From Rhizoclosmatium globosum (Eukaryota; Chytridiomycota; Chytridiomycetes; Chytridiales; Chytriomycetaceae): a stretch of DNA of 64,000 nucleotides. The position numbers and the translations under genes were made by a program. The notes beneath the pieces were generated by a model. That model searched no databases. It was not told the DNA's origin and worked only from the letters and a program-made list of their open reading frames with translations. Shown here piece by piece: positions 20,346 through 32,966 of the stretch. Location: NCBI GenBank assembly GCA_002104985.1, contig MCGO01000072.1:148204-212203 (forward strand), given 5' to 3'. The first letter of the stretch is position 1. Each line of letters starts with the position of its first letter.

Positions 20346-22813
20346 ATGATCCTCGCGAACGTTTTGCTCCTCGCAGCTTCCGTCTTTGCTGCCGACGCTA
20401 GAATCTCAACATACTTTGATGCATTGATTATCGGAGATTGGGGAAGTGAGTACATGATACATTCATTTGCTTACCTCATCTCAAACCACTACTTCTACCA
20501 GACCCAGAGGCTGCCTTCCAGAAGGACATTGCTCAAGTTGCAGCGCAAATGAATACCTGGGCTGGATTGAAAGGATCTTCTGTAAGTGTTCAATCAGCCA
20601 CATTCTCATAGGTCACCTTCATCCCGTGGACCCGTTCCCTCCCATGAGCGTTTTTAATAACCCACGATCCTCCCACTTTAGGCGATTCTTAACCTCGGCG
20701 ACAACTTCTACGCTGGTGATGTTGGATCCAAGTACCCTTACCACGGAGTGAACTCAACGACCGACTCAAAGTTCGTCGATCTCTGGTCCAACGTTTACAA
20801 CGGTGATAACATCAAGAACCTTCCTTGGTGGACCATCTTGGGAAACCACGATTGGTACACCAAGAACTCGTACAGCTCTGAGCTCAACTTCAAGGACACT
20901 CACTGGGTCCAGCCAGACTTCTTCTACACCAAGCGTGTCCAGGTTGATGCTGGAGTATACGCTTCTTTCATCTTTATCGAGACGGACCTGTTTGTGTACG
21001 GATATGGAGGTCATACCAAGCCTGAGGCAAAGGGAATGGGACCTTCGTTCGTTCAACAGGGATGGGTTCCAGAAAAGAAGACTGCCGAGAAGCAGTTGGC
21101 CTGGATTGAGAACGCTATCCAGGCTGCCAACAATGATGCCTACATTTTCGTTTTGGGACACCACCCAGTCTTTACCTGTGCTTCCATCCCAGTTGACAAG
21201 GACAACGACCCAACTGTTCTTGGTTCTATTAAGGCTTTGAAGGCGATGGTTGACAAGTGGCAGGTATCCGCTTACTTCAACGGCCACCAGCACAGTTGAG
21301 TTCTTATCGCTCTGTAAATTGTCTGATAACACCAAAAAATTCCATAACAGCTCTTGCTTCATACATCACCAACAACGGAAAGACCCTCCAAGTTCAATCT
21401 GGTTCCGGAGGAAAGCTCGACGATATTTGTGCCAACTCAGGTTCCCGTAAGGCTGGAACTCCACCACCAGGTTCTTTCTCTTTCGGAAACGAGTTCCCAG
21501 TCACTGGTTTCGCTCACTTGTTTGTCAACAACACTATCGCAACTGTTGACTTGGTTGCTGGAAACGGAACTGTCTTGCAGACTGTCTCTGTGAAACCAAG
21601 AACCCCTGTTACTGGAATCAAAGCGGATTCTACCTTCTTGCCACCAGCTGACGACCCATCTGTCCACTTTGTTAAGCCTGCTGCTCCAGCCCAAGCCGGT
21701 TTGGATCTTCTTGTTATTGGTGACTGGGGTAACTATGCCAACTTGAAGGACCAAAAGAAGGTTGCCGATGTTATGGACATTTGGGCTAAGGAACAAGGTT
21801 CCACTGCCGTCTTGTCCCTTGGTGACAACTTCTACCAGACAAAGGGTACTCCATACGACTACGAGGGTGTTGCCGAACCCAACGACAAAAAGTTTGTCGA
21901 CTTGTGGTCTGCTGTTTACTCTGGAAAGTCTCTTGCTAAGCTGCCATGGTGGATGGTTCTCGGAAACCACGATTGGTACTTGAACAAGTCCCAGATCTAC
22001 CAGATGCAATACAACCACCCCAACTGGCAGATTCCAGACTTCTTCTACACCAAGCGCGTCCAAATCGATGCCGGAGTCTACGCGTCGTTCATCTTTGTCG
22101 AGACTGACTTATTGAACTACGGTTGGAACTCTACTAAGCAAGATCTTGGCCGTAACTTCAAGCTGCAGGGATGGGACGCTAACACTGCCAAGAAACAACT
22201 CGCTTGGTTGGACAACGCCTTGTCTCAAGCCAACAACGACCAATACGTTTTCGTCGTTGGACATCACACCGGGTTTGCTTGTGCTTGGGACGTTGACAAC
22301 TCTGTGAGCATGAAGGATGTTACCGCCCTTGTAAACAAATGGAACGCGACTGCTTACATTAATGGACACCACCACACCTTTGCTTACTACTACACCAACA
22401 AGGGTAACACCCTCCAAGTTCAGACTGGTAACGGTGGTAACATTGATAACGGATTGTGTGTTCCTTCCTCTGTTGCTCCTGGCCAAGAGCTTACCAACAC
22501 TTTTGGTTTCGCTCACTTGCGTATTACTGCTGCCGCTGCTGCTTTTGACTTTGTCACTGCCAACAACGAAGTCGCCTTCACTGCTTCCATTGGTCAAAGA
22601 AAACCAGCCAAGGCTGTTGCTGACACTACCAACTTGCCACCAGCTGGAGACGTTTCCATCCACTTTGTTGACCCCCTCAAGGCTACCACATCTGCACCTG
22701 TACCAGCTGCTACTGGAGGCTCCGTTGCTCCACCGGCTTCAGCTTTATACTCTGCGGCTGACAGGGTTGCTACCACCCTGCTCATTTCTGCCATCATTGC
22801 GTTGATGCTTTAA
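20346..22813 (+). CDS. Secreted, probably GPI-anchored tandem double-domain purple acid phosphatase (copy 2)
   Basis: Four exons (20346-20445, 20502-20581, 20682-21294, 21351-22813) give 751 residues. Exons 2 and 3 have exactly the lengths of those in copy 1 (80 and 613), so the pair arose by tandem duplication of an already fused gene. Both domains keep GDWG, GDNFY, GNHDWY, GHH and GHQH/GHHH. It has a signal peptide (MILANVLLLAASVFAADA) and the same type of hydrophobic GPI-like tail. The linker before the tail has a few extra Pro/Ala. Domain 1 carries a Cys near the fourth block (FTCASIP), as in copy 1 (YTCYKKP). Regulation is not visible, but the two genes have separate promoters and could respond differently. 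Confidence 0.92.
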
Positions 22814-22919
22814 TTTTTCCTTTCGTAATGAAAGTTTTTGATATAGTTTAGTAAAGTGGATAGAATTACACCAGGATAGATTCTTGTTGCAACAAAAACA
22901 AGGACACAAACAGACAGCA

Positions 22920-23518
22920 ATGCCCAAAGCCGCCACCGCAACTCCGACAAAGCGGCGCACCACTCGCGCCACCAAACCTTCCGCTGAACGTGGAAAACTT
23001 TTCGCACGCAACTTTGGCGCTGGCGACGGAGCTTCGACTGTGACGGAAGGCGACGCCGCAGACCTTGTTGCGTACGTTGCGGCGCTTGAAAAGCTTCTCA
23101 AAGTGGGCGGAAACGAAGACGAAGACGCGGCTGATGTCAAGAAAGCACTTGCAAAGAAGTTGTCCTCGTTGATGGTGAGTTTGTGTTCAGTCTCTGTTTG
23201 TCCGAAAATAGGGTCCGTTAATTAAATCATATTATGCGTTCTTTTACTCGACAGAAATGGACCAATGCATGTGTAACTGCGTCTGCCAGACTGTCCTATG
23301 TTCATCCAATGAGCACTGCGTCGTTTACAGAAATCTTTGGTGAAGAGAAAAAGCAATCACTCGAACCAGGCGATTTGGACGATAAACTAGGTTCATGGGT
23401 CCGTGGTAGCGCTCGCTATGACGATTTGTACTTTCAAGGTCCTGTCAAGCTTGTTTTTGATTCTGTGGCGGAACAATTGAAAATCACAGGAAAGTACGGA
23501 AAGACTTTGAAAAAGTGA
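22920..23518 (+). CDS. Small protein of unknown function with basic N-terminus
   Basis: Two exons (22920-23174, 23255-23518) join at GTGAGT...GACAG to give 172 residues. I do not recognise a family. The first 25 residues are basic and Thr/Ala/Pro-rich (ATPTKRRTTRATKPSAER), suggesting nucleic-acid binding or a nuclear/nucleolar signal. The middle is a predicted helix (VAYVAALEKLLKVG) followed by an acidic turn. The C-terminal half has SWVRGSARYDDLYF and ends in Lys. No membrane segment or signal peptide is seen. Its 3' end converges on the end of ECM29, 91 bp away. Coding status is supported by the in-frame intron and base usage like its neighbours. Confidence 0.7.
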
Positions 23519-23609
23519 AGCGACACCAGAGTACTGAAATCGACAATTTATCATTTTACCAAGAAAATTAACAATTTACAATAAAAGGCGGTAGCGTTTT
23601 TTAATGTTC

Positions 23610-26600
23610 TCAATCCAAATTCATGCCAGAGAGTTGCTTTCGAACTTCCTTCAAAGGTTCAGCGATGCTCGAAATCAACTCCTTATTGACGGCTTCGTCA
23701 ATGACTGTGATAAAAGCAGTTCTGGACTTGTCGCTCAGTAGTTTTGTATCTGCAACGATAAAGATGAGCGTCATAATGAATAGTTGTGAATACCTTTGAT
23801 TCGTGAGGCAACTTGTTTCACAGTTTTTAGCGATTGTTCACGGACAGCAGTGTACTAAAGATTTGCAGTGAGATGAGCAATGATAATTTGCCCAAAAGAA
23901 CAACAAACCTTTCCATCTGTCATCGTTGCACCAAGCCCTGCGATAACTGCCAACAACGTTTCTTCCTTGATGCTTCCTTCAATTCCAGTTTCGCATTTAG
24001 CGAAAACTTTCTCAATTGATTCCAAAATGGCAATGCGGGTATTCCAGACGTTTCCGTCAAGTCCCTTTATCAGCTGTGTCAGCACTTGGTCCGCCCATTT
24101 TGCTAACCCAAACGTAAGTTGATTGACTCTTTATGGCTAGAATCATACCTTGTGATGCTTGTGCAACAGGGAAACAAAGTCCAAGCGCTTTATACGCGTT
24201 GGCCCTAATCGCCAAATTCATTGGCTTCTTTCGAATATCGTCGTCATCCATGTCATCGTCGTCATCTCCATCTGCAGTGGCCATCTCAACCAAGTAGTCT
24301 TCCAGTTCTTCAAACTTGTCGAGCTTGAGGGTATCAATATACTTTCCAAGATACTCTAAAGCAACACGCTTGTATGGCTTGTTGTTCTTTTTCGCTTCAC
24401 GAACGACAACCTATTTTGCTCTTAGCTTTCTCCAACAAGGAAACAAAAGTCATACCTTTGAGATATTTTCCAACTCAGATGCGTGTGTTTCAAAGTAAGC
24501 CTTGCCTTCAATCGATACAGTCACTAACGCTTCCAGGACAGATTCTTTTCCTTCCCAAGTTCTACCTCCAAGAGCCTCAATCAGCATTGGAAGGATGGTA
24601 TCCATTCGATCAACGATACTTCCTCCAATCGCCTTTGCAATATCACCTAAGGTCAGTCCAACCTGTTTCTTCACATTCCAAGACGGAGTCGTCCCCAACA
24701 AAGAGGTACAAAGCGACATGAGTTCTCCCAAATACAATTTAACAGCCCCTGACGCACCAGCCGTATTCTCATCCCACACCTCCGTCCACGTCTTTTTGAT
24801 TCCTTCGTTAGCGTCACGTCGACCCAAGAAAGCAAGTGGAAGGATATCGGAGCCAAGGTTTCCAAAGGCATCACTTGAGAAACGTGAGATTTCGAGGAAG
24901 GTGATTCCAGGAACTGTACGCATATCTTCGTCCTCTGTTTCAGTATACATTGTGCGGAGATGTGCGATCAGTCGTTGGAGGGCGGGGACTGTGCATAGTT
25001 TTGCAATGTGTCCGATTGCTGTTGCAAACGACTTTCGAACAGCTGGAGAGCGGTCTGAAATGGCACCACTCAAAGCTTTGAGAGTGCTATCTGCGTGGGG
25101 ACGGAGTTCTGTTGGGACTCGCATGGCGAGAGTTACCACAAAACGAGCGGATCCGGCTTTGGTTGGAAGACCGACTCCTTTTCTGATAATGTTGAACACT
25201 TTAGGCATAAGGGTTTCCATAACGGATGCATCCAAGTTTTCGACACAGGAATCAATAGCTTCCATCATAGGTGATGATTTAGCAGCGGATAAACGCGAAC
25301 TGTCTAGTTGCTCTTGGGTAATGTTGTAACTATCCGTGTGGAACGTCAGGTAGCCTGAAAGATGATCAGCAGACAGAATTCAATTCCAAATAGACTTACT
25401 CAAAACTTGAGGTTCAAGACTACTCAAACTCTCCAAAAGAGTCGAAACCAAATCAGTCATGTGTGGTTTCAACAAGATGCCACCCTTCTTTGTAATCTTC
25501 AAAACTGTCGCAAGAGAGAACTTGGCAACATCCTCTGCCTTGGATCCCAAACCCTTTGTCAAGAAGAAGGGCATAACAATGTCCATAATTTCTTGTCCCT
25601 CCTTCACAGACACAACTGTTGGATCACAGTATCTAACCGTCACATTCGTCAAAGTCTTACAAGCCGTAAACGCTGCAACTCTCACAGACTCCTTAATATC
25701 ATCCAAAGCCCTAAAACACATGGCCCAAGTCTCTTGCAAATACGGCTTGATCTGCGCCAACTGTCTTCCATGCATGATATCACTCAACGCCAAACAACTC
25801 GACTCACGCGTCCTCCACTGTCGGTCCCCAAGTCCCTTCAAGAGGTCCTTGATGATCAAGTCAAAGTTCTCATCAACTGCTTTCTTTGGATCCTTGACAA
25901 GACTGCGCCAAATAGATTTCATGCTTTCGGCGACTTTGGCGTTTGGGTCGAATTGGAATCTGTATAGCTTTGGAACGATTTGGCTGAGGTATGGTGCAAG
26001 CTCACGTTCAGCGAGGGCAGCGATGGATCCGAAACCCATTGAAGCTCCACGCCGGGAATTCCAGATGGCGTTGTGAGACGCGAGGGACATGAACTTGTAG
26101 ACGAGGTCGGGCTGGTTCAAGTCACTGGCCAGAGACAAAATGGATTGGTACGTTGTCAAGTTGGCGCCATCTGGTGTTTGACCCAATGATCCCTCCTGGA
26201 ACAAGGTTGTGTCTGCAGTGACGCTCTGTGCGGCAATCTTTTTGCCTTCAGTGAAAGTCGAGACAAGTGATTCAACAAGCGACGATTTGATGGACGCATC
26301 TCCCAACTCGTACACAAGTCCAATTCCCTTCGAAGCAACTTCCTGTGTAAACTCATCACGGTCTGAAATAAGGTTTGAAAACGCTTGATGCATTTTTGGA
26401 AGGTTGTTCTAAAGCAGGTATCAGAAGAGATGTGCGAAACTCGTACAAAACAAACCTTAATTTGCTCAATGTTACCACAAAACTTAACGAGCGACAAAAG
26501 CCAAACACAAACAGCCTTCTTTGCAACTGGTACACCACCTGGTCTAATCTCGTGGAAACACCGCTCCAACAGCCCTTCCATTACCTTCGGATCTGGTGTT

Positions 26601-29600
26601 GCAACTGCTTTTCCAAGAGGAGGGAACACCACATCGGCAATATCGAGGTATTCTTCCATGTTGGTTGCTTTGAATCCACCCGCTAATGCACAGAGCGCGT
26701 CTCCAACTGTAAAGTTGACTTCGACGTGCTTGCTCAAAATGGATGGTAGAGTGTAGAAAAAGTCGAGGACTTGAGTGGTCACTTCTGGTGTTCCCAATGC
26801 GATTTGTCCTAATGCTGAAATGGCAGCCTCTTGAAGCTAAATTGAACAAAACTTAATAACCATAATTAAAGCATTGTAAAACTGTACCTTTGTGTCCTTC
26901 GTCGACTTGCCCAATTCAATCAGCTTCTTCAATAAAGCCACACGAGTCCACTTTTCGGGCGAAGCAGGCACCAAGACAGCTGGTTTCGGAGCTCCATCTA
27001 CCTCCATAGGAGTCACAGCCGTGTGTTCTCCAACCAACAGAGGCAACTCCCCATAACGAGCAATCTCCGCCAACGAGACACAAGCTCCTTGAACATGCAA
27101 CGAAGACGTAGAGTCCAGCTCTTCGGCCACAATAGCGACAATCTTATTTGCAGCAGTGAGGTCCAAGTAATTCGTCCAGGTTTCACTGTATCGATATCTC
27201 AACCGACCCAGCAAGAACCCAAGCGCCAAAACAGCTCCATTCCTTGCTTCAAATGTAGTCTACATACAAAAAATCAACAACATAGACCCACAATGTAAAA
27301 AAAACAAAAAAACACACCTGTTTCGAAGTATCCCTCGCCGTCTTCTCCAACTCCTCCACCAACTTCCTAAACCCATCCACATTCCCACCAACCTCACTTG
27401 TCCCAATAATTCCCAACACCCGCGCCATACAATGCCTCGTCTCCGTCTTAAGACTCCCCAAAAACGTCTTGACCCAATCAACCTTGTCCCGATAACTCTC
27501 GGCAAGACTGCTCGGACACAAACTAATCAACTCAACAAGACACGAACTCGCCGTGCTCTGAAGTACAGCGTCAGGCTCATTACTACGCAGCCCACGTTCA
27601 ACCAGGTCAAGGAACTGCGATACTCCGCCACCACCCTTACTCTCAACAGAGTCAACGTCCATTGAACTAGACGGCGTCCAAACGCGTTTCAAATATTGTT
27701 TCACGCGAGTTCGGGTTTCCAAGTCCCGAATCGAGCTTCCACCACCACTGCCACCGCCACCACCAAGCCCATCATCATCAGATCCAGTGCTTCCACGTGT
27801 GAACCACCCGTCGTCCACTTTTTTGGTAGGGTCTGCATAGGCGACAAGGGCTTTCCAGAGGAACTCGAGGGCGTGGGAGTATGCTTCGGATGTGAGTCCG
27901 CCAACGTATTTGACGCCTGGGCGGCGTGCTGTTAAGCGGGGTTTGCGTTCCATGGTGCTGATAGTGTCGGCGAGGTCTTTGAGGGAGGGGAGGGTTGCGA
28001 GGAAGGTGGATGTTTCGGATGGTGTTGCGGTTGGAGAGATTGGAGGTGGGAATGCGAGACCGCGGGTTGATTCCTCACGGACGGAGAGGTGTGGATCTGC
28101 TGATGCGATGAGGTTGAGTGTGCGGGCGAGTGGGCTGGAGAATGGAAAGAGGGCGTTGGCGTATTTAACAGAGATGTGGCGGGCTTGATGTTCTGGCTGT
28201 TTGCAGGATTTTAAACATTCTGAATAAATGTTGGTGGTGTACCTTTTCAATGTTGTCGAGAAGAATTTGCTCCACTTCGGAGCGAGATTCAGGGAACTCA
28301 GTACAGATATTTTTGTAAGCTTCAATCATTGTTGAGAGTGCTTCCTGAACTGACACGCGAACGTTTCTAGTTTCTGAAGAAACAGCCTTGAAGAATGCCT
28401 TGAGGATGCTAAGGTCCTTGACAAAGATTTCAGGGGCTGTGGTAACACGTTAAAATTACTTCACAATCAAATGAGAACAAACCTCGCTTCGACAACAACC
28501 CAACAGCTTCATAAGCAAATCCACGTAGCCCCTCCGAATCCTTATTCTCTCCTTCCTGCCCAACGCCGCTTTCATCAATAAGTTTCAAGAGCCCCGAAAG
28601 CAAGATTGGCGCAACAGGTTTAATTTTAGCAGGTTCGCCCATTCGAGCAATCCACTGAATAAAAGCAATTCCAGCGTTTCTGAGTTTTGAAGTCGTCGAT
28701 TCACCTACAAGATTACCCCCAAAAATTAAACTACAATAATAGAAAAACAGAAAAAAGAAGTAGGTTACCATAAAGAGCATCAAACGAAACCTGGAGCATA
28801 GCAGGAAACTCATTCGCCGCCTTCACACTTCGACTCAACACGTTCAACACCTTTTGTTTCACCAAATTGCTTGCTGCGCTTCTCTTGTCGTTGTCGTCGT
28901 TGGATCCGCCGGTTCCTTGGTATAACTGGTACATGAGTGTGACGAGTTCAGGGTCTTCTAAAGAGGGTTTCGTCATTCTTTTGAGCGCGTCTTCGGCGGC
29001 ACTGGATACTTCGTGGGATGGATCTATGGTCGCGGTTGTGTAGAGGGTGTAGCGGAGAGACGCATATAGATTTTGCGGGACCCTAATGAGTGAGAGGGGT
29101 TAGTTTTGTCATTCAGTATTGTTTCATCACACTGTGAGTTCGCTCGGTCCTCGCCTTTCGTGGCTCATTCTTTGTCACTTCATACACTCGCGTGTTCCTT
29201 CGAATGCAACTTTTGCGCGTTCTTTCAATTTCATAGCTCAATCCTCGCCCAATTGATTCTCTTATGAAGATACATACATTTGCTCCAACTGGAGAAATTT
29301 GAGCAAACCAGCTTTTGTAGATTTCAGGACAGTAGAATTCGTTGTCCACTTCGCCTTCCCTTCCTGTGTGACAAACAGAACAGCCGAACGAGATAGAGAA
29401 GGAGGCACAAATACTTCAGCAGAGGCAGCGGAAGGAGGCGTAGAATAAAGCATCAAATCCGCCCATTTTGTCAACAAGAATTCGAAATCTTTCTGGTGCT
29501 GTGGCTGTTCAAAACCAAACGGGTCAAGCGGATAGAGAGACTTTACAGACGGATTCATTGAGCGAACTGGTTCATATGCAGCCAGGACAGGAGTGACCAA

Positions 29601-30098
29601 GTTGAATATGAGTTGCTGATGTTTCGGGATTCTCTGCGCAATATTCTTTACGAGTGGGAACGTAATCCTCATCAAATCGATATTGTCGTTGGAAGCACCA
29701 TTATTACTTGCCACCTTTTCCACTGCCATTTCCACAAACATCAGAGCCAAAGAAAGCGTCAAGTTGTGGTTTGACTCGTGCACCAAAGCAACCAAGTCCA
29801 AAAGCGGCAGTGAATTCTTTTGAATCGCACGTGATCGCTTTGAAATGTGAGTCACGATTTCGACAACTTTCTTTGGCGTTGACGCAAAGGCCGAGTTCAG
29901 TTTGCGCAAAAGCGGACACAGAAACTGCGAAAGTGTTTGCGAAAAGGCCGCGTCGGTCGAGGCAAGGGCGATTTTGAGCTCAACCGATTCGAGAAGGGCT
30001 TTGTTTGTTCAGGTTAATCAACGTGGAACTAGGTGCCAACAAAGAACTAGGACGGGGGCCGTACCGAGCTCGCTGGCGGCGGTCACTGCGTTCGCCAT
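23610..30098 (-). CDS. ECM29: Proteasome-associated HEAT-repeat protein Ecm29
   Basis: Fourteen exons on minus, from 30098 to 23610, join to 1893 residues with all phases matching. Boundaries: 30098-30065, 29998-29278, 29082-28769, 28704-28483, 28436-28243, 28196-27318, 27259-26888, 26836-26456, 26408-25400, 25354-24456, 24410-24149, 24102-23909, 23854-23794, 23749-23610. Ecm29 binds the 26S proteasome, links core and regulatory particles and acts in quality control (established). Family blocks are VELKIALAST near the start, VVEIVTHISKR, the HEAT stretch SLASHNAIWNSRRGASMGF, SQIVPKLYRFQFDPN and ESSCLALSDIMHGR. The length agrees with the family (about 1840-1900). An unusual Gly/Ser/Asp-rich insert (DDDGLGGGGGSGGGSS) lies in exon 6, and an Asp-rich insert (GDDDDDMDDDD) near residue 1720. 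The start codon follows a short first exon typical of a cytosolic protein. Confidence 0.95.
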
Positions 30099-30574
30099 TC
30101 ACTCTCTTTTTTGTACAATAAATAAATAAATGTACGCGTCCTTATCATACAAAACTAAACAATTAAATTACTCATTCTTTATTCATGTAATTCACTTTAT
30201 TCTCATAGAAAACATCCATACATATTGGCAACAGCCATTCGACGTAAAAAGAGTGACTCAAATAAAACAGTCAAATCTCACCACGCCTACTTCTATTTCT
30301 GCATTTGCAGTGCCTCCAGCACTTGTTCAATCACAGCTTGTGTGTCAAATTAGAATAACTCGAATGGAATGGAATCACAAACAAGTTTGTAACTGACATC
30401 TGCCTCTGTCTTCCCTCCTTTGCAACGCCGACCAAATCTTCAAACCAAAACCAAGTTCCATCACGCTCAAACAAAGCTCAAAAATGTGCTCCAGTCTCTT
30501 CAGTTGCGGATTGCTTTTTGTTCTATTCTCATAATTAGAATCCAACGCATTCGGGGGCAAATAAATTATCAATC
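30099..30574. other. Intergenic region upstream of ECM29
   Basis: About 480 bp, AT-rich, holding the ECM29 promoter (ECM29 reads away, on minus). A minus-strand open frame (30375-30680) runs from here into the repeat; its part outside the repeat (LEHIFELCLSVMELGF) has no recognised relative. Confidence 0.4.
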
Positions 30575-31135
30575 CATGTAAGAAATTTGATGGGAACAGC
30601 GGTACATGCGGTTTCTTTTCAATTTCAATTGCTACATGACGTTTTAAGTTCAAAAGCAAAAAAGAATGTGCTCGCACCAAGGCACAGGGTTATGACCAAG
30701 GGAACAGCCCTGTGCCCAACCACATCCACCTGGTAGCGTCCGAGGGAGACGCCGTGATGGCTAGCGGGGTGCGAGTTTGTCAACGTCCAGGCCTTTTCAG
30801 TGGGGGAATATGGGTGGTTTCGAACTCGTGGCCATGATCGTTCGATCAACCCCGATTTCAACGCCATCCCATATACACCGTCAGCCCTTCTGTTTATATT
30901 GAAATCGGCTGGGCTCCATCGTTGCTTTTCTCTCAGAAATAGTGGTGGGTGTGATGGAGATTTGCAGTCTCTGAAACTGAATAAAAGGACGTGTGTATCT
31001 GTATGATTTAAAACAGTCTCTATCTATACACCAATTTGAGTGGCGTTTGCGCAAACTTAGCTGCGTACCCAACTTTATCTATCAACCTGACTAAATACGT
31101 ATATTCAAACCCAGAATGTTGGTATCTCCATTCAC
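30575..31135. repeat. Dispersed repeat, copy A (about 560 bp)
   Basis: Closely similar to the two copies at 32967-34075. Shared landmarks in order are GAAATTTGAT, CATGACGTTT, GTGCTCGCACC, a 9-bp hairpin GGCACAGGG...CCCTGTGCC, GCTAGCGGGGTG, GGTGGTTTCGAACTCGTGG, GATCGTTCGATC, AACAGTCTCTATCTATACA and AACCTGACTAAAT. A 68-codon frame on + and a longer frame on minus are open in all copies. No transposase is encoded. On minus, GAGTTCGAAACC looks like a tRNA B box, so a SINE-like origin is possible but no A box is seen. Confidence 0.85.
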
Positions 31136-31225
31136 TTGTAAATAAATGCTGGAACAGGAAAAGTGCTGAAAGTGTAGCAACATATGGAAGGAAAATGTAT
31201 TGAAGTTGGAATAATAATCACTTCA

Positions 31226-32285
31226 TCAAGGAAAAAACAAGGCTGCAACCTGTCCAGACGCACAAAACTCAATTTCCGAATAGTTGCCAGCAAAATATGC
31301 TTGCTCCATTATTCCTGCAAACATGGTCAATATACTTGGTTGAATTATGAGTTACCAGAGATAAAAAGTACCTGGGAGCTGTTGACGATTGACAACGAGC
31401 CATCTCGGATTCATTCCATTTTGAAGCTCAATTGACGAAGTTTTCACTTTTTGAAACGTTGCATATACAATTTGAGCGCCTGGAAATGACATTTCAAATT
31501 CTGTTTGAGACATATTTCCTAACTCAAACGCGTCTACTGTATCATGAGAAAAGACGTTGTATCACAAATAAATTTCTTACATTCTAAGTCTGATGGCTTC
31601 GTTATGGTAAACCTGACAGGCAGTTTCGGTTTCAAAGATGTCACGCATTGAATGCGTTCAACGTCAGTGTATATTCTTTTAACTGGTTCATCGGCAGCAA
31701 GAGCAGTAGCTGGAAGAGATTGAGGTTCAGGTAGCTCCAAAGGAATATTGAGTTGAAAAGAGACAGAAGACGTTTCTGATCCAGCCAATGATTCTGTCGC
31801 TTCGGAATCAACTGCAAACTCATCAACATGCTCGGCCTCTTCAATTCTGTACTTAGGAAATATAGTTGTGGATTGAAATGGACCTGAAAGAAAGGATATT
31901 AGGGGAACCGCATTGAGATATATCCTGTACCGCCGAAATAGTTCACTGGGAGTTTTTTCCAGCCTCCACTTCCTATGAACTGAAAAGTTAGCCTGAAATT
32001 CGTGCATGGTTCTGGATTGTACGAACCTTCGAATAAACATTGAATCTTTACATCCAACACCTTTGAGTTACTGCAAATCCGCAAAGCATTGAAGGTCTCC
32101 TCCAACTTCATTCCTTTGATTGGCTGAATTACAACAGATCGAGACTTAGTGTTTGGCTCCATTGTTTGTAGCGTTACTGTCCCGGCAGGTTCAACAATGA
32201 TGCTTTTGATGTCCGCATTGGATAAGGTTGATGCTGAATATCTACTTTCACACAGGAGCGAAACTCGGATTACTTCTATCATCAT
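31226..32285 (-). CDS. Orphan protein inside the repeat island
   Basis: Four exons on minus (32285-31931, 31883-31581, 31536-31372, 31314-31226) join to 303 residues with consistent phases. Introns are short and canonical (for example GTACAG...TTTCAG, 47 bp). I recognise no family. No signal peptide or membrane segment is visible. The first 120 residues alternate hydrophobic and polar residues in a beta-like pattern (VIRVSLLCESRYS, CTNFRLTFQFIG). A Glu/Ser/Pro-rich middle follows (EATESLAGSETSS, ELPEPQSLP), then a second beta-rich part (KLPVRFTITKPSD, GAQIVYATFQK). This suggests a beta-sandwich such as a C2- or arrestin-like fold, which is only an inference. It is flanked by dispersed repeats on both sides, a setting typical of lineage-specific genes. 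Confidence 0.65.
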
Positions 32286-32966
32286 CTAAAGTAAAACTCA
32301 GTCAAACAATAAAACGGTTCACAATATCGAAGGACTAAAGCGCCAAAAGATTTATTGGGAGTGGCTCACAAACGGTTTCCAGAAATCTGAGGTGACTTCG
32401 AACGCGTTTCAGGATACGCCAACGTCTAAGGCATGAGGCTGCGATCAATCATATCCATAGATCAAGAGCCATGAGATTTGAGATGAACTCACCATGTTGC
32501 CAACCAATTTTTGACAATTTTTGGTAACCAAGAAAACAAATCAAATTAAAAGACAATATAGTACAAATTTATCTTTAGGTCTTGAGAAGAAAATCGAATT
32601 CTTATTTGATTTCATTAAGTAAAATATGGAATCTATCTTCAATTTAACAAAGGAGACAACCTCTTTAGGAAGAATGTATTTCATCACTAGTTAACAGTCA
32701 CAAGCAATAAAGCTGGAAACGTCGGCTGTATTATAAGTGAAGTATCTTTACAGCGCCATGACATCTTAAAGATCACTCTCAATTTCCGTCCACTGCTTTA
32801 TATGTTTAAGAACACCGAATTTTTTTATACACTGTCAGCGTATTATTTAAAAGTAAAACTCTCAAAAAAGATGAGATTAGAAGGATGGATTGACACCTCT
32901 TCTCGTTTATTAAGGATCCCAATTGCTAAAAATATTGATTTTGACTTTGGTGGTTTCATCTGAAGC
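32286..32966. other. Gene-poor AT-rich stretch between the orphan gene and repeat copy B
   Basis: About 680 bp, AT-rich with long A/T runs (32520-32660, 32810-32870). It holds the promoter of the minus-strand orphan gene. Nothing else is recognised. Confidence 0.5.

Noticed and set aside
30800..31006. A 68-residue protein-coding gene conserved in the repeats
   Set aside because: Conservation is explained by DNA-level repeat identity; a frame on the other strand is equally open.
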